Shown: piece after piece, positions 18,606 to 29,157 of the stretch
Position numbering within the stretch: position 1 is the first letter of the stretch
Layout of the letters: the number at the start of each line of letters is the position of its first letter
Assembly (NCBI RefSeq): GCF_000176015.1
Contig: NZ_ACYY01000010.1
Span: 1 to 64,000 of the forward strand
DNA: 64,000 nucleotides
Origin: Rhodobacter ferrooxidans
GTDB lineage: Bacteria; Pseudomonadota; Alphaproteobacteria; Rhodobacterales; Rhodobacteraceae
Reading direction: 5' to 3'
Translations under genes and position numbers: made by a program
The notes under the pieces: generated by a model
What the model saw: the letters and a program-made list of their open reading frames with translations, nothing else
Databases searched by the model: none
Told to the model about the DNA's origin: nothing

Positions 18606-19285
18606 TGATCTTTGCCGCCGGTCTGGGCACCCGCATGGGCGCGTTGACCGCCAACCGGCCGAAGCCGCTGATCCATGTCGCGGGCAAGCCGCTGATCGAC
18701 CACGCGCTGGAACTGGCCGATACGGCCCGAGTTTCGCGCAAGGTCGTCAACCTGCACTACCTGCCCGAACAGCTTGCCGCGCATCTGGCCCCCCGCCCGG
18801 ATGTGGCTATTTCCGATGAATTTGCACAGATTCTGGAAACCGGCGGCGGTTTGCGGGCGGCGCTGCCGCTGCTGGGCGACGGGCCGGTGTTCACGTTGAA
18901 CTCGGATGCGGTCTGGACTGGCCGGAACCCGCTGGACGAATTGCGGAAGGCCTGGGAGCCTGCGCAGATGGACGCCCTGCTGCTGCTTTTGCCAGCAAGC
19001 CACGCCATCGGGCATAGCGGCCACGGCGATTTCCTGCTGGACGTGTCGGGCCGCATCACCCGGGCCAAAGGCGCGCCGGGGGCGGTTTATCTGGGCGCGC
19101 AGATCATCCGCACCGAGGGCTTGGCGGATATTCCGGCGCAGGTGTTCTCGCTGAACCTGCTGTGGGACCAGATGATTGCCGAAGGCCGGGCTTACGGCAT
19201 CGTGCATCAGGGCGGCTGGTGCGACGTCGGCCGCCCCGAGGGCATTGCGCAGGCCGAGGCGATGTTGCGGGCCGCCGATGGCTGA
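18581..19285 (+). CDS. murU: N-acetylmuramate-1-phosphate uridylyltransferase (MurU-like)
   Basis: The 234-residue nucleotidyltransferase opens with MIFAAGLGTRMGALT and RPKPLIHVAGKPLI, the sugar-nucleotide pyrophosphorylase signature. LNSDAVW follows with the metal-binding Asp. It overlaps amgK by 25 bases. Together they recycle peptidoglycan MurNAc. Starts at 18581 and 18605 are both possible. Its ending WCDVGRPEGI is typical of MurU and RmlA relatives. Confidence 0.88.
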   Translation: MRQTPDAVMIFAAGLGTRMGALTANRPKPLIHVAGKPLIDHALELADTARVSRKVVNLHYLPEQLAAHLAPRPDVAISDEFAQILETGGGLRAALPLLGDGPVFTLNSDAVWTGRNPLDELRKAWEPAQMDALLLLLPASHAIGHSGHGDFLLDVSGRITRAKGAPGAVYLGAQIIRTEGLADIPAQVFSLNLLWDQMIAEGRAYGIVHQGGWCDVGRPEGIAQAEAMLRAADG

Positions 19286-22217
19286 ACCGATGTTCCCCGA
19301 CCCCGGCCCCCGCGTGTTCGCCATGGCCCCCGGCGTCGATTTCCCGGCGCAACTGGTGGCCGGTTTGCGGCAACGGTTGCAAGGCCAGCCGCCCGAGGCG
19401 ATGGCGCGGGTGCAACTTTACGTCAACACCACGCGGATGGCGCGGCGGATCACCGGGCTGTTCACCGCCACGGGCGCCGGTTTCCTGCCGCACATCGGCT
19501 TGGTCACCGATCTTTCGCAGCATGTGGCGCTGGCCGGGATACCCGCCGCCATCCCGCCGCTGCGCCGCCGCCTGCAACTGACGCAACTGGTGGCGCGGCT
19601 CTTGGATGCGCAACCCGATCTTGCGCCACGGGCCGCGCTTTACGACCTGTCCGACAGCCTTGCGACCCTGCTGGATGAGATGCAGGGCGAGGGGGTTTCG
19701 CCCGAAACCATTGCGGCGCTGGATGTCTCGGACCACTCGGCGCATTGGCAGCGCACCCAGAAATTTATGGCCATCGTGCTGCCGTTCTTCGCCAGCACCA
19801 GCCGCCCGGATGCCGAAACCCGGCAGCGGCTGGTGGTGCAGGCTTTGGCCGCCGAATGGCAGAAGAACCCGCCGCCGGGGCCGGTGATCGTGGCCGGTTC
19901 GACCGGCTCTCGCGGCACCACGGCGCTGTTCATGCAGGCGGTGGCGCGGTTGCCGCAGGGGGCGCTGGTGCTGCCGGGGTTCGATTTCGATATGCCGGCG
20001 GCGGTCTGGCAGGGTCTTGGCGACGCGCTGACCGGCGAGGATCATCCGCAATACCGCTTTCACCGGCTGCTGAGCGGTCTGGACCTGTCGCCGACTGATG
20101 TGCAGCCCTGGACTGCGGTCAATGCCCCTTCGCCCGCCCGCAACCGGCTGATTTCGCTGTCGCTTCGGCCCGCCCCTGTCACCGACCAATGGCTGATCGA
20201 GGGCAAGCGGCTGCACGATCTGGCGCAGGCAACCGCTGCAATGACCCTGATCGCCGCCCCCACCCCGCGGGCCGAGGCGTTGGCGATCGCGCTGATCCTG
20301 CGGCAGGCGGCAGAGCAGGGCAAGGTGGCGGCGCTGGTCAGCCCCGACCGCGGCCTGACCCGGCAGGTGACGGCGGCGCTGGACCGTTGGGGCATCCTGC
20401 CCGATGACAGCGCCGGGCGGCCTCTGGCGCTTTCGGCGCCGGGGCGGTTGCTCAGGCATGTGGCGGCACTGTTCGGCCAGCGGATGACCTGCGAGGCGTT
20501 GCTGACGCTGCTGAAACACCCGCTGACCGCCAGCGGCACTGATCGCGGCGAGCATCTGCGTTTCACCCGCGATCTGGAGTTGAAGCTGCGCAAATACGGC
20601 CCGCCTTTCCCCTCGGCGGCGATGCTGACGGATTGGGCGGCGAGGCAAAGCGACCCGGCGGTGCTGCTCTGGGCCGACTGGCTGGTGCAGGCGCTGGACG
20701 GGGTGGAAGACGTCGGCAACCGGCCGCTGGCGGACCATGTCGCGCAGCATCTGGCACTGACCGAGGCTTTGGCGCGCGGCCCCGCTGGTCTCGGCACCGG
20801 CGAGCTTTGGCTGAAGAAACCCGGCGAGGCGGCACTGGCGGCGGTGCAGGAACTGGCTCGCGAGGCGCCTTATGGCGGCGATCTGACCCCCGCCGATTAC
20901 CGCGACCTGTTCGAGGCGATCCTGGCGAAAGGCGAGGTGCGCGAGGATGTGCAAAGCCATCCGCAGATCATGATCTGGGGCACGCTGGAGGCGCGGGTGC
21001 AGGGCGCCGATCTGGTGATTCTGGGCGGGCTGAACGACGGCATCTGGCCGCAGATGCCGCCGCCCGACCCTTGGCTGAACCGGCAGATGCGGCAAAAAGC
21101 GGCTCTGTTATTGCCCGAACGCCGTATCGGCCTGTCGGCGCATGACTATCAGCAGGCGATTGCCGCCACCGAAGTGGTGTTGACCCATGCCACCCGCAAT
21201 GCCGAGGCGGAAACCGTGCCGTCGCGCTGGCTGAACCGGTTGCAGAACCTGCTGCGCGGCTTGCCCGGGCAGGGCGGGCCACAGGCTTTGGCGGCGATGC
21301 AGGCGCGTGGTGCGACATGGCTGCGGCTGGCCGAGGCTTTGGAGACGCCCGCTGCCACCGTTCCCGCCGCCAATCGCCCCGCCCCGCGCCCGCCGGTCGA
21401 GGCCCGCCCGGCGCAACTGGCGGTCACTGGTATCCGCACGCTGATCCGCGACCCCTATGCGATTTACGCGCGCACCATCCTGCGGCTGAAGAAACTGGAC
21501 CCGCTGCGCCAGACCCCGGATGCCCGGCTGCGAGGATCATTGCTGCACGCCATCCTGCAACGCTTCGTGCAGGAACGGCCCGCGGAAACCCGGGCCGAGG
21601 CGCGGCTGCGGTTGCTGGAAATTTCCGATCAGGTGATGGCCGAACAGGCGCCCTGGCCTGCCGCCCGCGCGCTGTGGCGGGCACGGCTGGAGCGGGCAGC
21701 GGATTTCTTTCTGGCAGCTGATGCAGCGCAGGGCGGCACGTCGGTGATCCTTGAAAGCGGCGGCGCGATTGCGCTTGCGCCGCTGCCCTTCAACCTGACT
21801 GCCAAGCCCGACCGCATCGACGCGCTGCCCGACGGGCGGCTGCACATCCTCGATTACAAGACCGGCACGCCGCCCACCGAAAAGCAGCAGGCGCAGTTCG
21901 AAAAGCAGTTGCTGCTGGAGGCAGCGATGGCCGAACGCGGCGCTTTTGCCCCCATCGGCGCGCGGCAGGTGGCGCGGATCAGCTATGTCGGGCTTGGCAC
22001 CTCGCCCAAGCTGGTGGAAACCGAGGTGACCGAGGAACTTCTGGGCAAGGTCTGGGAAGACCTGCACAAGCTGATCGCCCGCTACCTGACCCGCGCGCAA
22101 GGCTACGCCGCCCGTCGCGCGGTGTTCGAGGAACGCTTTCCCGGCGATTACGACCACCTCGCGCGTTACGGCGAATGGGAAACCAGCGATGCCCCGGTGC
22201 CGGAGGATGTCGGATGA
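19278..22217 (+). CDS. addB: Double-strand break repair protein AddB
   Basis: The 979-residue protein is of the alphaproteobacterial AddB type: a divergent N-terminal helicase-like half and a C-terminal RecB-like nuclease with HILDYKTGTPPTEKQQAQ. With AddA it resects broken DNA ends for RecA loading. Clear segments include LGGLNDGIWPQMPPPDPWLN and the MRQKAALLLPERRIG-type motif. It overlaps murU and addA by a few bases each, so it is co-translated with addA. Confidence 0.95.
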   Translation: MAEPMFPDPGPRVFAMAPGVDFPAQLVAGLRQRLQGQPPEAMARVQLYVNTTRMARRITGLFTATGAGFLPHIGLVTDLSQHVALAGIPAAIPPLRRRLQLTQLVARLLDAQPDLAPRAALYDLSDSLATLLDEMQGEGVSPETIAALDVSDHSAHWQRTQKFMAIVLPFFASTSRPDAETRQRLVVQALAAEWQKNPPPGPVIVAGSTGSRGTTALFMQAVARLPQGALVLPGFDFDMPAAVWQGLGDALTGEDHPQYRFHRLLSGLDLSPTDVQPWTAVNAPSPARNRLISLSLRPAPVTDQWLIEGKRLHDLAQATAAMTLIAAPTPRAEALAIALILRQAAEQGKVAALVSPDRGLTRQVTAALDRWGILPDDSAGRPLALSAPGRLLRHVAALFGQRMTCEALLTLLKHPLTASGTDRGEHLRFTRDLELKLRKYGPPFPSAAMLTDWAARQSDPAVLLWADWLVQALDGVEDVGNRPLADHVAQHLALTEALARGPAGLGTGELWLKKPGEAALAAVQELAREAPYGGDLTPADYRDLFEAILAKGEVREDVQSHPQIMIWGTLEARVQGADLVILGGLNDGIWPQMPPPDPWLNRQMRQKAALLLPERRIGLSAHDYQQAIAATEVVLTHATRNAEAETVPSRWLNRLQNLLRGLPGQGGPQALAAMQARGATWLRLAEALETPAATVPAANRPAPRPPVEARPAQLAVTGIRTLIRDPYAIYARTILRLKKLDPLRQTPDARLRGSLLHAILQRFVQERPAETRAEARLRLLEISDQVMAEQAPWPAARALWRARLERAADFFLAADAAQGGTSVILESGGAIALAPLPFNLTAKPDRIDALPDGRLHILDYKTGTPPTEKQQAQFEKQLLLEAAMAERGAFAPIGARQVARISYVGLGTSPKLVETEVTEELLGKVWEDLHKLIARYLTRAQGYAARRAVFEERFPGDYDHLARYGEWETSDAPVPEDVG

Positions 22218-25200
22218 CCCGCAATGACGCCAGCGCACGGCAGGTGCAGGCCGCCGATCCGGGCCGCTCGACCTGGCTTGCGGCCAACGCGGGGTCGGGC
22301 AAGACCCGGGTGCTGACCGACCGGGTGGCGCGGCTGCTGCTGGAGGGGGTGGAGCCGGGGCGGATTCTGTGCCTGACCTACACCAAGGCCGCGGCTTCCG
22401 AGATGCAGAACCGGCTGTTCCGGCGCTTGGGCGGCTGGGCGATGCTGGAGGATGACGCCCTGCGCGCAGCACTGGCCGATCTGGGGGTGGCGGGGGCGGT
22501 ACAGCCGGAAACCCTTGGCAAGGCACGGCAATTGTTCGCCCGCGCCATTGAGACGCCGGGCGGTCTGCGCATCCAGACCATCCATTCGTTCTGCGCCAGC
22601 CTGCTGCGGCGCTTTCCGCTGGAGGCGGGCGTCTCGCCGCAGTTCACCGAACTCGATGACCGTGCTGCCAGCCTGTTGCGTGACGAAATCGTTGACGAAT
22701 TGGCCGAATTTGGCGCGCCGGAGGCCGTGGCCGATCTGGCCCGCGCCTATACCGGCGAGGATTTCAGCGCGCTGGCGGCTGAGGTGGCAGGCCAGCGCAG
22801 GTGGTTTGAACGGCCCTTGAACGACGCCGATTGCCGGGCGCTGTTCGGGCTTCCGAAAGGGCTGACCGCTGAAACCCTGCTGGCGCAGGTGTTTCTGGGC
22901 GGTGAGGCAGAGTGGCTGGCGCAGGTCGCCTCGGTCATGGCCACGGGGTCGGCCAATGACGTGAAAGCCGCCGACAAGCTGCGCGCCCTGCGGCTGGAGG
23001 TGCCTGATCTGGCGGTTCTGGCCGCGTTGGAAGACGTGCTGCTGACTGGCCCCAAGGCCGCCGAGCCGTTCACCGCCAAGCTGGGCAGCTTTCCCACCAA
23101 AGCCACGCAACCCAAGCTCGGTCCGCTGCTGCCCCGGTTGCAAGACCTGATGCGCCGGGTGGAAGCCGCGCGCGAGGATCGGATGGCGCTGCTTGCCGCC
23201 GACCGAACCCGCATCCTCCACGCCTTTGCCGCCGCCTTTCTGCCGCGCTATGCCGCCCGCAAGCTGGCACGGGGGGCACTGGATTTCGACGATCTGATCG
23301 CCCGCGCCAAGGCCCTGCTCACCGATCCTTCGGTGGCGCAGTGGGTGTTGTTCCGGCTGGATGGCGGCATTGATCACATCCTGGTGGACGAGGCGCAGGA
23401 CACCTCGCCCGAGCAATGGGATGTGATCCGCCTGTTGGCGCAGGAGTTCACCGCCGGGCGTGGGGCGCGCGACGTGCCGCGCACGATCTTCGTGGTGGGT
23501 GACAAGAAGCAGTCGATCTATTCCTTCCAGGGTGCCGATGTCGGCGCGTTCGAGGCGATGCAGAGCCTGTTTCGCGCCAATCTGGCGCAGGTCAACACGC
23601 CGTTGCAGGGGCTGGAGCTGGAGTATTCGTTCCGCTCTTCGCCGCTGATCCTGCGGCTGGTCGATCTGACCTTTGACGCCACCACCCATGCCGATGTCGG
23701 CGGGAAGGTGAACCACATCGCCTTCAAATCCGCCATGCCGGGGCAGGTGGAACTGTGGCCGGCGCTGGAGCCTTCGGGCAAGCCCGAGGATGGCGACTGG
23801 TTCGACCCGGTCGATCTGATCTCCGACGAACATGTGGCGGCGCGGCTGGGGCGGCAGGTGGCGGCGCGGATCAAGAACATGATCGACGCCGGCGTGCAGA
23901 TCCCCGTCGATGGCGGCGAGCGCCCGGTCCATGCCGGTGATTTTCTGGTGCTGGTGCGGCGGCGGTCTGCGGTGTTTGCCGAGATCATCCGCGCCTGCAA
24001 GGCCGCCGGTCTGCCGATTGCCGGGGCTGACCGGCTGAAGCTGGGCGGTGAAATGGCGGTGAAGGATCTGGCCTCGCTGCTGGCGTTTCTGGCGACGCCC
24101 GAGGATGATCTGGCGCTGGCCGAGGTGTTGCGCTCGCCGCTGCTGGGCTGGACCGAGGGCCAGCTTTACACGTTGGCGCAGGGGCGGACCGGTTATCTGT
24201 GGCAGGCGTTGCGGCAGGCCGATGCACCGGAAACCTTGGCAATCCTGCACGACCTGCGCGATCAGGCCGATTTCCTGCGGCCTTTCGACCTGATCGAGCG
24301 GGCGCTGACCCGGCATGACGGGCGGCGGCTTCTGCTGGCGCGGCTGGGGCCGGAGGCCGAGGATGGCATTGACGAACTGCTGTCGCAGGCGTTGGCCTAT
24401 GAGCGCAACGATGTGCCCAGCCTGACCGGGTTCCTGAGCTGGTTGCAGACCGATGATGTCGAGGTCAAGCGTCAGGCCGACAGTGCCGGGCGGCGCATCC
24501 GGGTGATGACGGTGCATGGCGCCAAGGGGTTGGAGGCGCCGATCGTCATCCTGCCCGATACCGCCGACCATGCCCCGCGCGATCGGGCCGAGCTTTACCG
24601 GCTGGCCGATGGCAGCATGATCTGGAAAACCGCCGCCGAGGACAGCCCGGCCCCGACCCGCGAGGCCCGCGAGGCAAGGCGGCTGGCGGCCGAGGCGGAA
24701 AGCCTGCGGCTTTTGTATGTGGCGATGACCCGGGCGCAATGCTGGCTGATGGTGGCCGCGGCGGGCAAGGTCAGTGGTGCTTCGTGGCACGACCGTATCC
24801 GCGCCGGGATGATGGCAGCGGGGGCCGAGGCGGCGGTGGGAGGCGGCTTGATCTTGCGCGGTGGCGTGTGGCCGGAAAACGCGCCGCGTGCGGGGATTTC
24901 TGCGGCCGACTTGCCAGCCCTGCCCGACTGGGCGCAACGCCACGCGCCGGTGCCGCCGACAGCTGAAAAGCCGCTGTCGCCGTCCGATCTGGGTGGCGCC
25001 AAGGTGCTGCCGGGTGACCTTGCGGGCGACACGGCGGCGGCCAAGCTGCGCGGCACAAGGTTGCATCTGCTGCTGGAGCATTTGCCGGGACAAGACCCGG
25101 CGCTGTGGCCCGCGCTGGCCGAAAGCCTGCTGGCCGAGGCCGAGGATCGTCTGGCGTTGCTGGCCGAGGCGACAACGGTGCTGACCGCGCCTGATCTGGC

Positions 25201-25486
25201 ACCGATTTTCGCCGCTGACGCGCTGAAAGAAGTCTCTGTTACCGCGGAAATCGACGGAAAACGCCTTTACGGCACCATCGACCGGCTGATCCTTTTGCCG
25301 GATCGGGTGCTGGCGATCGACTACAAGTCCAACAGCGTGATACCTGCCACTTCGGCGCAGGTGCCGGAAGGCCTGCTGCGACAAATGCGAGCCTATGCGG
25401 CGGCTTTGGCGCAGATTTACCCCGACCGGCGGGTGGAAACCGCGATCCTGTGGACCGCCACCGCCCGGCTGATGCCGGTTCCCTAA
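22214..25486 (+). CDS. addA: Double-strand break repair helicase/nuclease AddA
   Basis: The 1090-residue UvrD-type helicase has Walker A ANAGSGKTRVLTDRV, motif Ia LTYTKAAASEM, Walker B VDEAQDTSPEQW, motif III VGDKKQSIYSFQGAD and later VMTVHGAKGLEAPIV. The C-terminal RecB-type nuclease motif is LAIDYKSN. It is the motor subunit of AddAB. The gene overlaps addB by four bases (ATGA) and meets the convergent phosphomannomutase gene by a four-base overlap. Confidence 0.97.
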   Translation: MTRNDASARQVQAADPGRSTWLAANAGSGKTRVLTDRVARLLLEGVEPGRILCLTYTKAAASEMQNRLFRRLGGWAMLEDDALRAALADLGVAGAVQPETLGKARQLFARAIETPGGLRIQTIHSFCASLLRRFPLEAGVSPQFTELDDRAASLLRDEIVDELAEFGAPEAVADLARAYTGEDFSALAAEVAGQRRWFERPLNDADCRALFGLPKGLTAETLLAQVFLGGEAEWLAQVASVMATGSANDVKAADKLRALRLEVPDLAVLAALEDVLLTGPKAAEPFTAKLGSFPTKATQPKLGPLLPRLQDLMRRVEAAREDRMALLAADRTRILHAFAAAFLPRYAARKLARGALDFDDLIARAKALLTDPSVAQWVLFRLDGGIDHILVDEAQDTSPEQWDVIRLLAQEFTAGRGARDVPRTIFVVGDKKQSIYSFQGADVGAFEAMQSLFRANLAQVNTPLQGLELEYSFRSSPLILRLVDLTFDATTHADVGGKVNHIAFKSAMPGQVELWPALEPSGKPEDGDWFDPVDLISDEHVAARLGRQVAARIKNMIDAGVQIPVDGGERPVHAGDFLVLVRRRSAVFAEIIRACKAAGLPIAGADRLKLGGEMAVKDLASLLAFLATPEDDLALAEVLRSPLLGWTEGQLYTLAQGRTGYLWQALRQADAPETLAILHDLRDQADFLRPFDLIERALTRHDGRRLLLARLGPEAEDGIDELLSQALAYERNDVPSLTGFLSWLQTDDVEVKRQADSAGRRIRVMTVHGAKGLEAPIVILPDTADHAPRDRAELYRLADGSMIWKTAAEDSPAPTREAREARRLAAEAESLRLLYVAMTRAQCWLMVAAAGKVSGASWHDRIRAGMMAAGAEAAVGGGLILRGGVWPENAPRAGISAADLPALPDWAQRHAPVPPTAEKPLSPSDLGGAKVLPGDLAGDTAAAKLRGTRLHLLLEHLPGQDPALWPALAESLLAEAEDRLALLAEATTVLTAPDLAPIFAADALKEVSVTAEIDGKRLYGTIDRLILLPDRVLAIDYKSNSVIPATSAQVPEGLLRQMRAYAAALAQIYPDRRVETAILWTATARLMPVP

Positions 25487-26847
25487 ACCGCCCGGATCAG
25501 CGCCGAAATCCGCGCCACTGCCCGCGCCACCAGCCCGGCATCGCCCCGCGCCTCGACGTTCAGCCGCAACAACGGCTCGGTGTTCGAGGACCGCAGGTTC
25601 AGCCGCCAGTCGGCAAAAGTCAGGCTGACGCCATCGGTATCGTCGCGCGACAAGGCCTGACACTCCAGCGCCGCGACCACGGCGGCAACTGCTGCGGCGG
25701 GGTTTTCCAGCCGGAAGTTGATCTCGCCCGAGGACGGAAACCGGGCCATCCGTTCCGCCAGCAGGTCGGCCAGCGGCATCCCGCGCCGCCCGACCAGTTC
25801 GGCGATCAACAGCCAGGGGATCATGCCGCTGTCGCAGGCCATGAAATCGCGAAAATAGTGGTGCGCCGACATCTCGCCGCCGTAAACCGCCCCGGTGTCG
25901 CGCATCACCTGCTTCAGGAACGCATGGCCGGTGCGCGCCATCACTGCTTGGCCACCAGCCCGCGCCACCACGTCCTGCGTGTTCCAGATCACCCGCGGAT
26001 CATGCACGATGGTGGCGCCGGGTTCGCAGGCCAAAAACGCCTCGGCCAGCAGGCCGACAATGTATTCGCCCGGGATGAAGCGGCCCAGATGGTCGAACAG
26101 AAAGCAGCGGTCGAAATCGCCATCCCAGGCCACGCCCATGTCGGCCCCCGCCGCCAGCACCGCCTGCGCCGTGACGGGCTGGTTTTCCGGCAGCAGCGGG
26201 TTGGGGATGCCGTGCGGAAAACTGCCGTCGGGGGTATGGTGCAGTTTCACGAAGCGCAGCGGCGCGGCCCGGGCGGCAAGTTCGGCCTCGATGGCGTCAA
26301 AGGTCGGGCCGGCGGCACCGTTTCCGGCGTTGACCAGAATGGTCATCGGCCGTAGCGCCGGGATGTCGATCAGGCCCAGAACAGTCTCTATATAGGACTT
26401 TCTGGCCCCCAAAGCCTCGTGCAAACTGCCCGGCACTGCTTGCGCGAAATCGCCGCTTTCGGCCAGCGCCTTTACTGCCGCCAGTCCGGTTTCGGCATCC
26501 AGCGGCGCCGAAGCGGCCCGCACCATCTTCATGCCGTTGTAATCCATCGGGTTGTGCGAGGCGGTGACCTCGATACCGCCATCCGCGCCCAGATGCGTCA
26601 CCGCGTGATACATCTCTTCGGTGCCGCACAGGCCGAGGTCCAGCACATCGGCACCCGCCGCGATCAGCCCTTCAGTCGCCGCCGTGGTCAGCGCCACTGA
26701 GGATTCCCGGCAATCACGCCCGATCACCACCCGCCTCGCCCCCAGCGTCTGCGCGAAGGCCCTGCCGATGCGGCGGGCGATATCTTCGTTCAGTTCCGCC
26801 CCAAGGCGACCGCGGATGTCGTAGGCTTTGAAGCAGGTCAGGGTCAT
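25483..26847 (-). CDS. Phosphomannomutase/phosphoglucomutase
   Basis: The 454-residue alpha-D-phosphohexomutase has the phosphoserine loop VTASHNPMDYNGMK, the metal loop WDGDFDRCF, the sugar loop GGEMSAHHYF and the phosphate loop LRSSNTEPLLRLN. It interconverts hexose 6- and 1-phosphates for polysaccharide precursors. The sugar loop GEMSAH points to PMM/PGM activity. The ATG at 26847 gives the usual N-terminus (TCFKAYDIRGR); an in-frame ATG at 26868 is possible and neither has a strong ribosome site. Confidence 0.92.
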   Translation of the reverse strand: MTLTCFKAYDIRGRLGAELNEDIARRIGRAFAQTLGARRVVIGRDCRESSVALTTAATEGLIAAGADVLDLGLCGTEEMYHAVTHLGADGGIEVTASHNPMDYNGMKMVRAASAPLDAETGLAAVKALAESGDFAQAVPGSLHEALGARKSYIETVLGLIDIPALRPMTILVNAGNGAAGPTFDAIEAELAARAAPLRFVKLHHTPDGSFPHGIPNPLLPENQPVTAQAVLAAGADMGVAWDGDFDRCFLFDHLGRFIPGEYIVGLLAEAFLACEPGATIVHDPRVIWNTQDVVARAGGQAVMARTGHAFLKQVMRDTGAVYGGEMSAHHYFRDFMACDSGMIPWLLIAELVGRRGMPLADLLAERMARFPSSGEINFRLENPAAAVAAVVAALECQALSRDDTDGVSLTFADWRLNLRSSNTEPLLRLNVEARGDAGLVARAVARISALIRAV

Positions 26848-26997
26848 GGTGGGTCCATGGTTGGGCATCAAAGTCATACGCGGTTTTACCGGGAAACGGA
26901 AAATCTTTCCCGCATCACCGCTGCGTGAGGTCACGCGGCAGTGAGTTGCCGGGCGGTGTCTTTGACCGCAGGGTAGGGAAAACCCGAAAGGATTGTC

Positions 26998-27627
26998 ATG
27001 AAAACCTATCTCTTTGCCTTGATAACAGCGCTTGGTCTGGCCAGTGCCGCCAGTGCCGCCACCGAAAAGGCGCTGCTGGCAGGCGGCTGTTTCTGGTGCA
27101 TGGAGTCGAATTACGAAAGTGTTGCGGGGGTCAGCGGCGTGGTGTCGGGCTATACTGGCGGACCCGAGCAGAACCCGACCTACGAGCAGGTCAGTTCGGA
27201 AACCACCGGCCATTACGAGGCGGTCGAGGTGACGTTCGACCCCGCCGTGGTCAGCTATGCCGAGATCATGCGGCTGTTCTTCCGCTCCATCGACCCGACC
27301 GATGCCGAGGGCCAGTTCTGCGACCGCGGGCCCAGCTATCGCTCGGCGGTTTTCGTCTCTAACACCGCGCAAAAGGCCATTGCCGAGGCGGCGAAGGCCG
27401 AGGCGGAAGCGGCGCTGGGGCGGCAGATCGTGACGCCGATCCTGAATGCCGGCGCCTTCTGGCCCGCCGAAGAATATCATCAGGATTACTACAAGGGCGG
27501 CAGTCTGGTGCTGACCCGCGGCGGGCCGAAAAAGCAATCCAACGCCTACAAGTTCTACCGCGAGGGCTGCGGGCGCGATGCCAGGGTCAGGCAGCTTTGG
27601 GGCGATCAGACGGCTTTCGCGCACTGA
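26998..27627 (+). CDS. msrA: Secreted peptide-methionine (S)-S-oxide reductase
   Basis: A clear signal peptide (residues 1-20, ending ASAA) precedes an MsrA domain with the catalytic motif GGCFWCME. YTGGPEQNPTYEQV and HYEAVEVTFDP follow, then EEYHQDYY. It reduces methionine-S-sulfoxide in proteins. The signal peptide places it in the periplasm, unlike most cytoplasmic MsrA enzymes. It is divergent from the phosphomannomutase gene and abuts the next convergent gene. Confidence 0.95.
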   Translation: MKTYLFALITALGLASAASAATEKALLAGGCFWCMESNYESVAGVSGVVSGYTGGPEQNPTYEQVSSETTGHYEAVEVTFDPAVVSYAEIMRLFFRSIDPTDAEGQFCDRGPSYRSAVFVSNTAQKAIAEAAKAEAEAALGRQIVTPILNAGAFWPAEEYHQDYYKGGSLVLTRGGPKKQSNAYKFYREGCGRDARVRQLWGDQTAFAH

Positions 27628-29157
27628 TCATTCGGCAACCAGCGCCGTGCCATCGGCGCGCAGCACCACCCGTTGCCCGGCGTCCAGGCGCAGCCAGTCT
27701 GACGCCACACCGCCGGGCCAGATCACCCGCACCTCGGCGCTTTTCGCCGATCCCAGCCCGAAATGCAGCGGCCCGGCCTGACCCGAGCCATGGCCGCCGC
27801 CCACCGTAATCTCGACCGCCTGCACCGCGTCACCGCTACGGACCTCGACCCAGGCGCCCACTGCGCGGCTGTTCACCGCCTCCTGCCGCGGCTCGACCTC
27901 CAGCCAGGTGCCGGTGCCTTCCGTCGCGTTCTGCCAAACCTCCATCGGCGCGCGGCGGTTCATCACCACGATATCCAGACGCCCGTCGCCATTCAGATCA
28001 ACCAGCCCGGCCCCGCGCGAGCGGTGCAGCGTTGCCACCCCCGCCGCATCGGCCTTTTCGACAAATGTGCCATCCGCTTGCTGCATCAGCAGGTTGTTGG
28101 GGTCGCGCATGGCGTTCGAAGGCATCTCCTGCACATTGCCCTTGGCGATGAACAGGTCGCTGCGACCGTCATTGTCGATATCGCCGAACTCGGCATGCCA
28201 GCCGGTGGAGGGGCGGCCATCGTCGCCCAGAAACGGCCGCTGGGCATAGGTGCCGATGCTGTAGGGCGCGTTGTGCAACCGGCCGCCACCCTCGTTGATC
28301 TGCAACAACTGATCGGCCATCGAGGTCAGCATCACCTCGGGCAGCCCATCGCCGGTGATGTCGCGGCTGGCAATGCCCATGCCCCACAGCGAGACGTGTT
28401 TCCAGCCCTCGGCCTCGGTGTATTCGGCCAGCGGGTTCAGGTGGAACATCTGCTCATAGCCGCCGCGGACATAGTAATGCCGGTCGTTCGAGATGCGCAG
28501 ATCGGCCACGCCGTTGCGCTGCCAGTCGGAAATCAGCATCGACAGCGCGCAATAGCCGGGGTCGAGCAGGGTGGGTTGGCCGTAGCGGCGGCCTTCGGGG
28601 CGGTGCAGTTCGTTGACATCGCAGGCCTCGAACGGGCCGTCCTTGCGGGTTCGGTCAACGTAGTTGCCGATCACCAGTGTCGGCCAGACCTGGCCATCCT
28701 CCCAAGTGGCGGTGAACGAGGTGGACCAACGGTCGCCCGCCACAAATCCCCAGTCGGCGGTGGAATCGGTAAAGGCGCACTCCGGCCCGCCTTTCAGCAG
28801 CAGATTCGGCCCGACCCGCAGCACCACCAGGTCCAGCCAGCCATCGTTGTCGATGTCGATGGGCCAGGCGCCGGTGACGCCTTTCAAATCGGGCAGGGTG
28901 CCTGCGGTAAAGGCGATGTCGGCGCCGGGTTCAGGTGTGGCATTGACGTAAAGCCGCGCCGGGTTGGTGCCGCCTGCGGTGAACAGGTCGGGCTTGTGGT
29001 CGGCGTTGCAGTCCAGCACAGCCACGCCGCCGCCGACAAAATGCTCCCAGTCGCCATCATAGACCTGCGGCACCGGCAGGGCGGCGGCGCGGTCGATGAA
29101 GGCGGGGTCGGCCAGCGCGGTGCCGGGCAGGGTGGCCAGAACCAGCAGCAGTCTCAT
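27628..29157 (-). CDS. Secreted FG-GAP/VCBS repeat protein (CRTAC1-like, ASPIC/UnbV ending)
   Basis: A signal peptide (about residues 1-17) is followed by several calcium-binding FG-GAP motifs: [40 protein letters not shown] and [10 protein letters not shown]. The C-terminal part resembles the ASPIC/UnbV module ([25 protein letters not shown]). These proteins form secreted beta-propellers of unknown ligand. The ATG overlaps the stop of the ROK regulator (ATGA), so the two are translated from one message. It could bind a surface sugar or polymer, but that is a guess. Confidence 0.8.
   Translation of the reverse strand: MRLLLVLATLPGTALADPAFIDRAAALPVPQVYDGDWEHFVGGGVAVLDCNADHKPDLFTAGGTNPARLYVNATPEPGADIAFTAGTLPDLKGVTGAWPIDIDNDGWLDLVVLRVGPNLLLKGGPECAFTDSTADWGFVAGDRWSTSFTATWEDGQVWPTLVIGNYVDRTRKDGPFEACDVNELHRPEGRRYGQPTLLDPGYCALSMLISDWQRNGVADLRISNDRHYYVRGGYEQMFHLNPLAEYTEAEGWKHVSLWGMGIASRDITGDGLPEVMLTSMADQLLQINEGGGRLHNAPYSIGTYAQRPFLGDDGRPSTGWHAEFGDIDNDGRSDLFIAKGNVQEMPSNAMRDPNNLLMQQADGTFVEKADAAGVATLHRSRGAGLVDLNGDGRLDIVVMNRRAPMEVWQNATEGTGTWLEVEPRQEAVNSRAVGAWVEVRSGDAVQAVEITVGGGHGSGQAGPLHFGLGSAKSAEVRVIWPGGVASDWLRLDAGQRVVLRADGTALVAE

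Noticed and set aside
22166-25663. Very long open frame antisense to addA (about 1165 codons), and similar antisense frames over addB and the aldolase/SDR gene
   Set aside because: These are products of high GC with strong third-position bias in the real genes. The translations are rich in Arg, Gln, His and Pro and show no known motifs.
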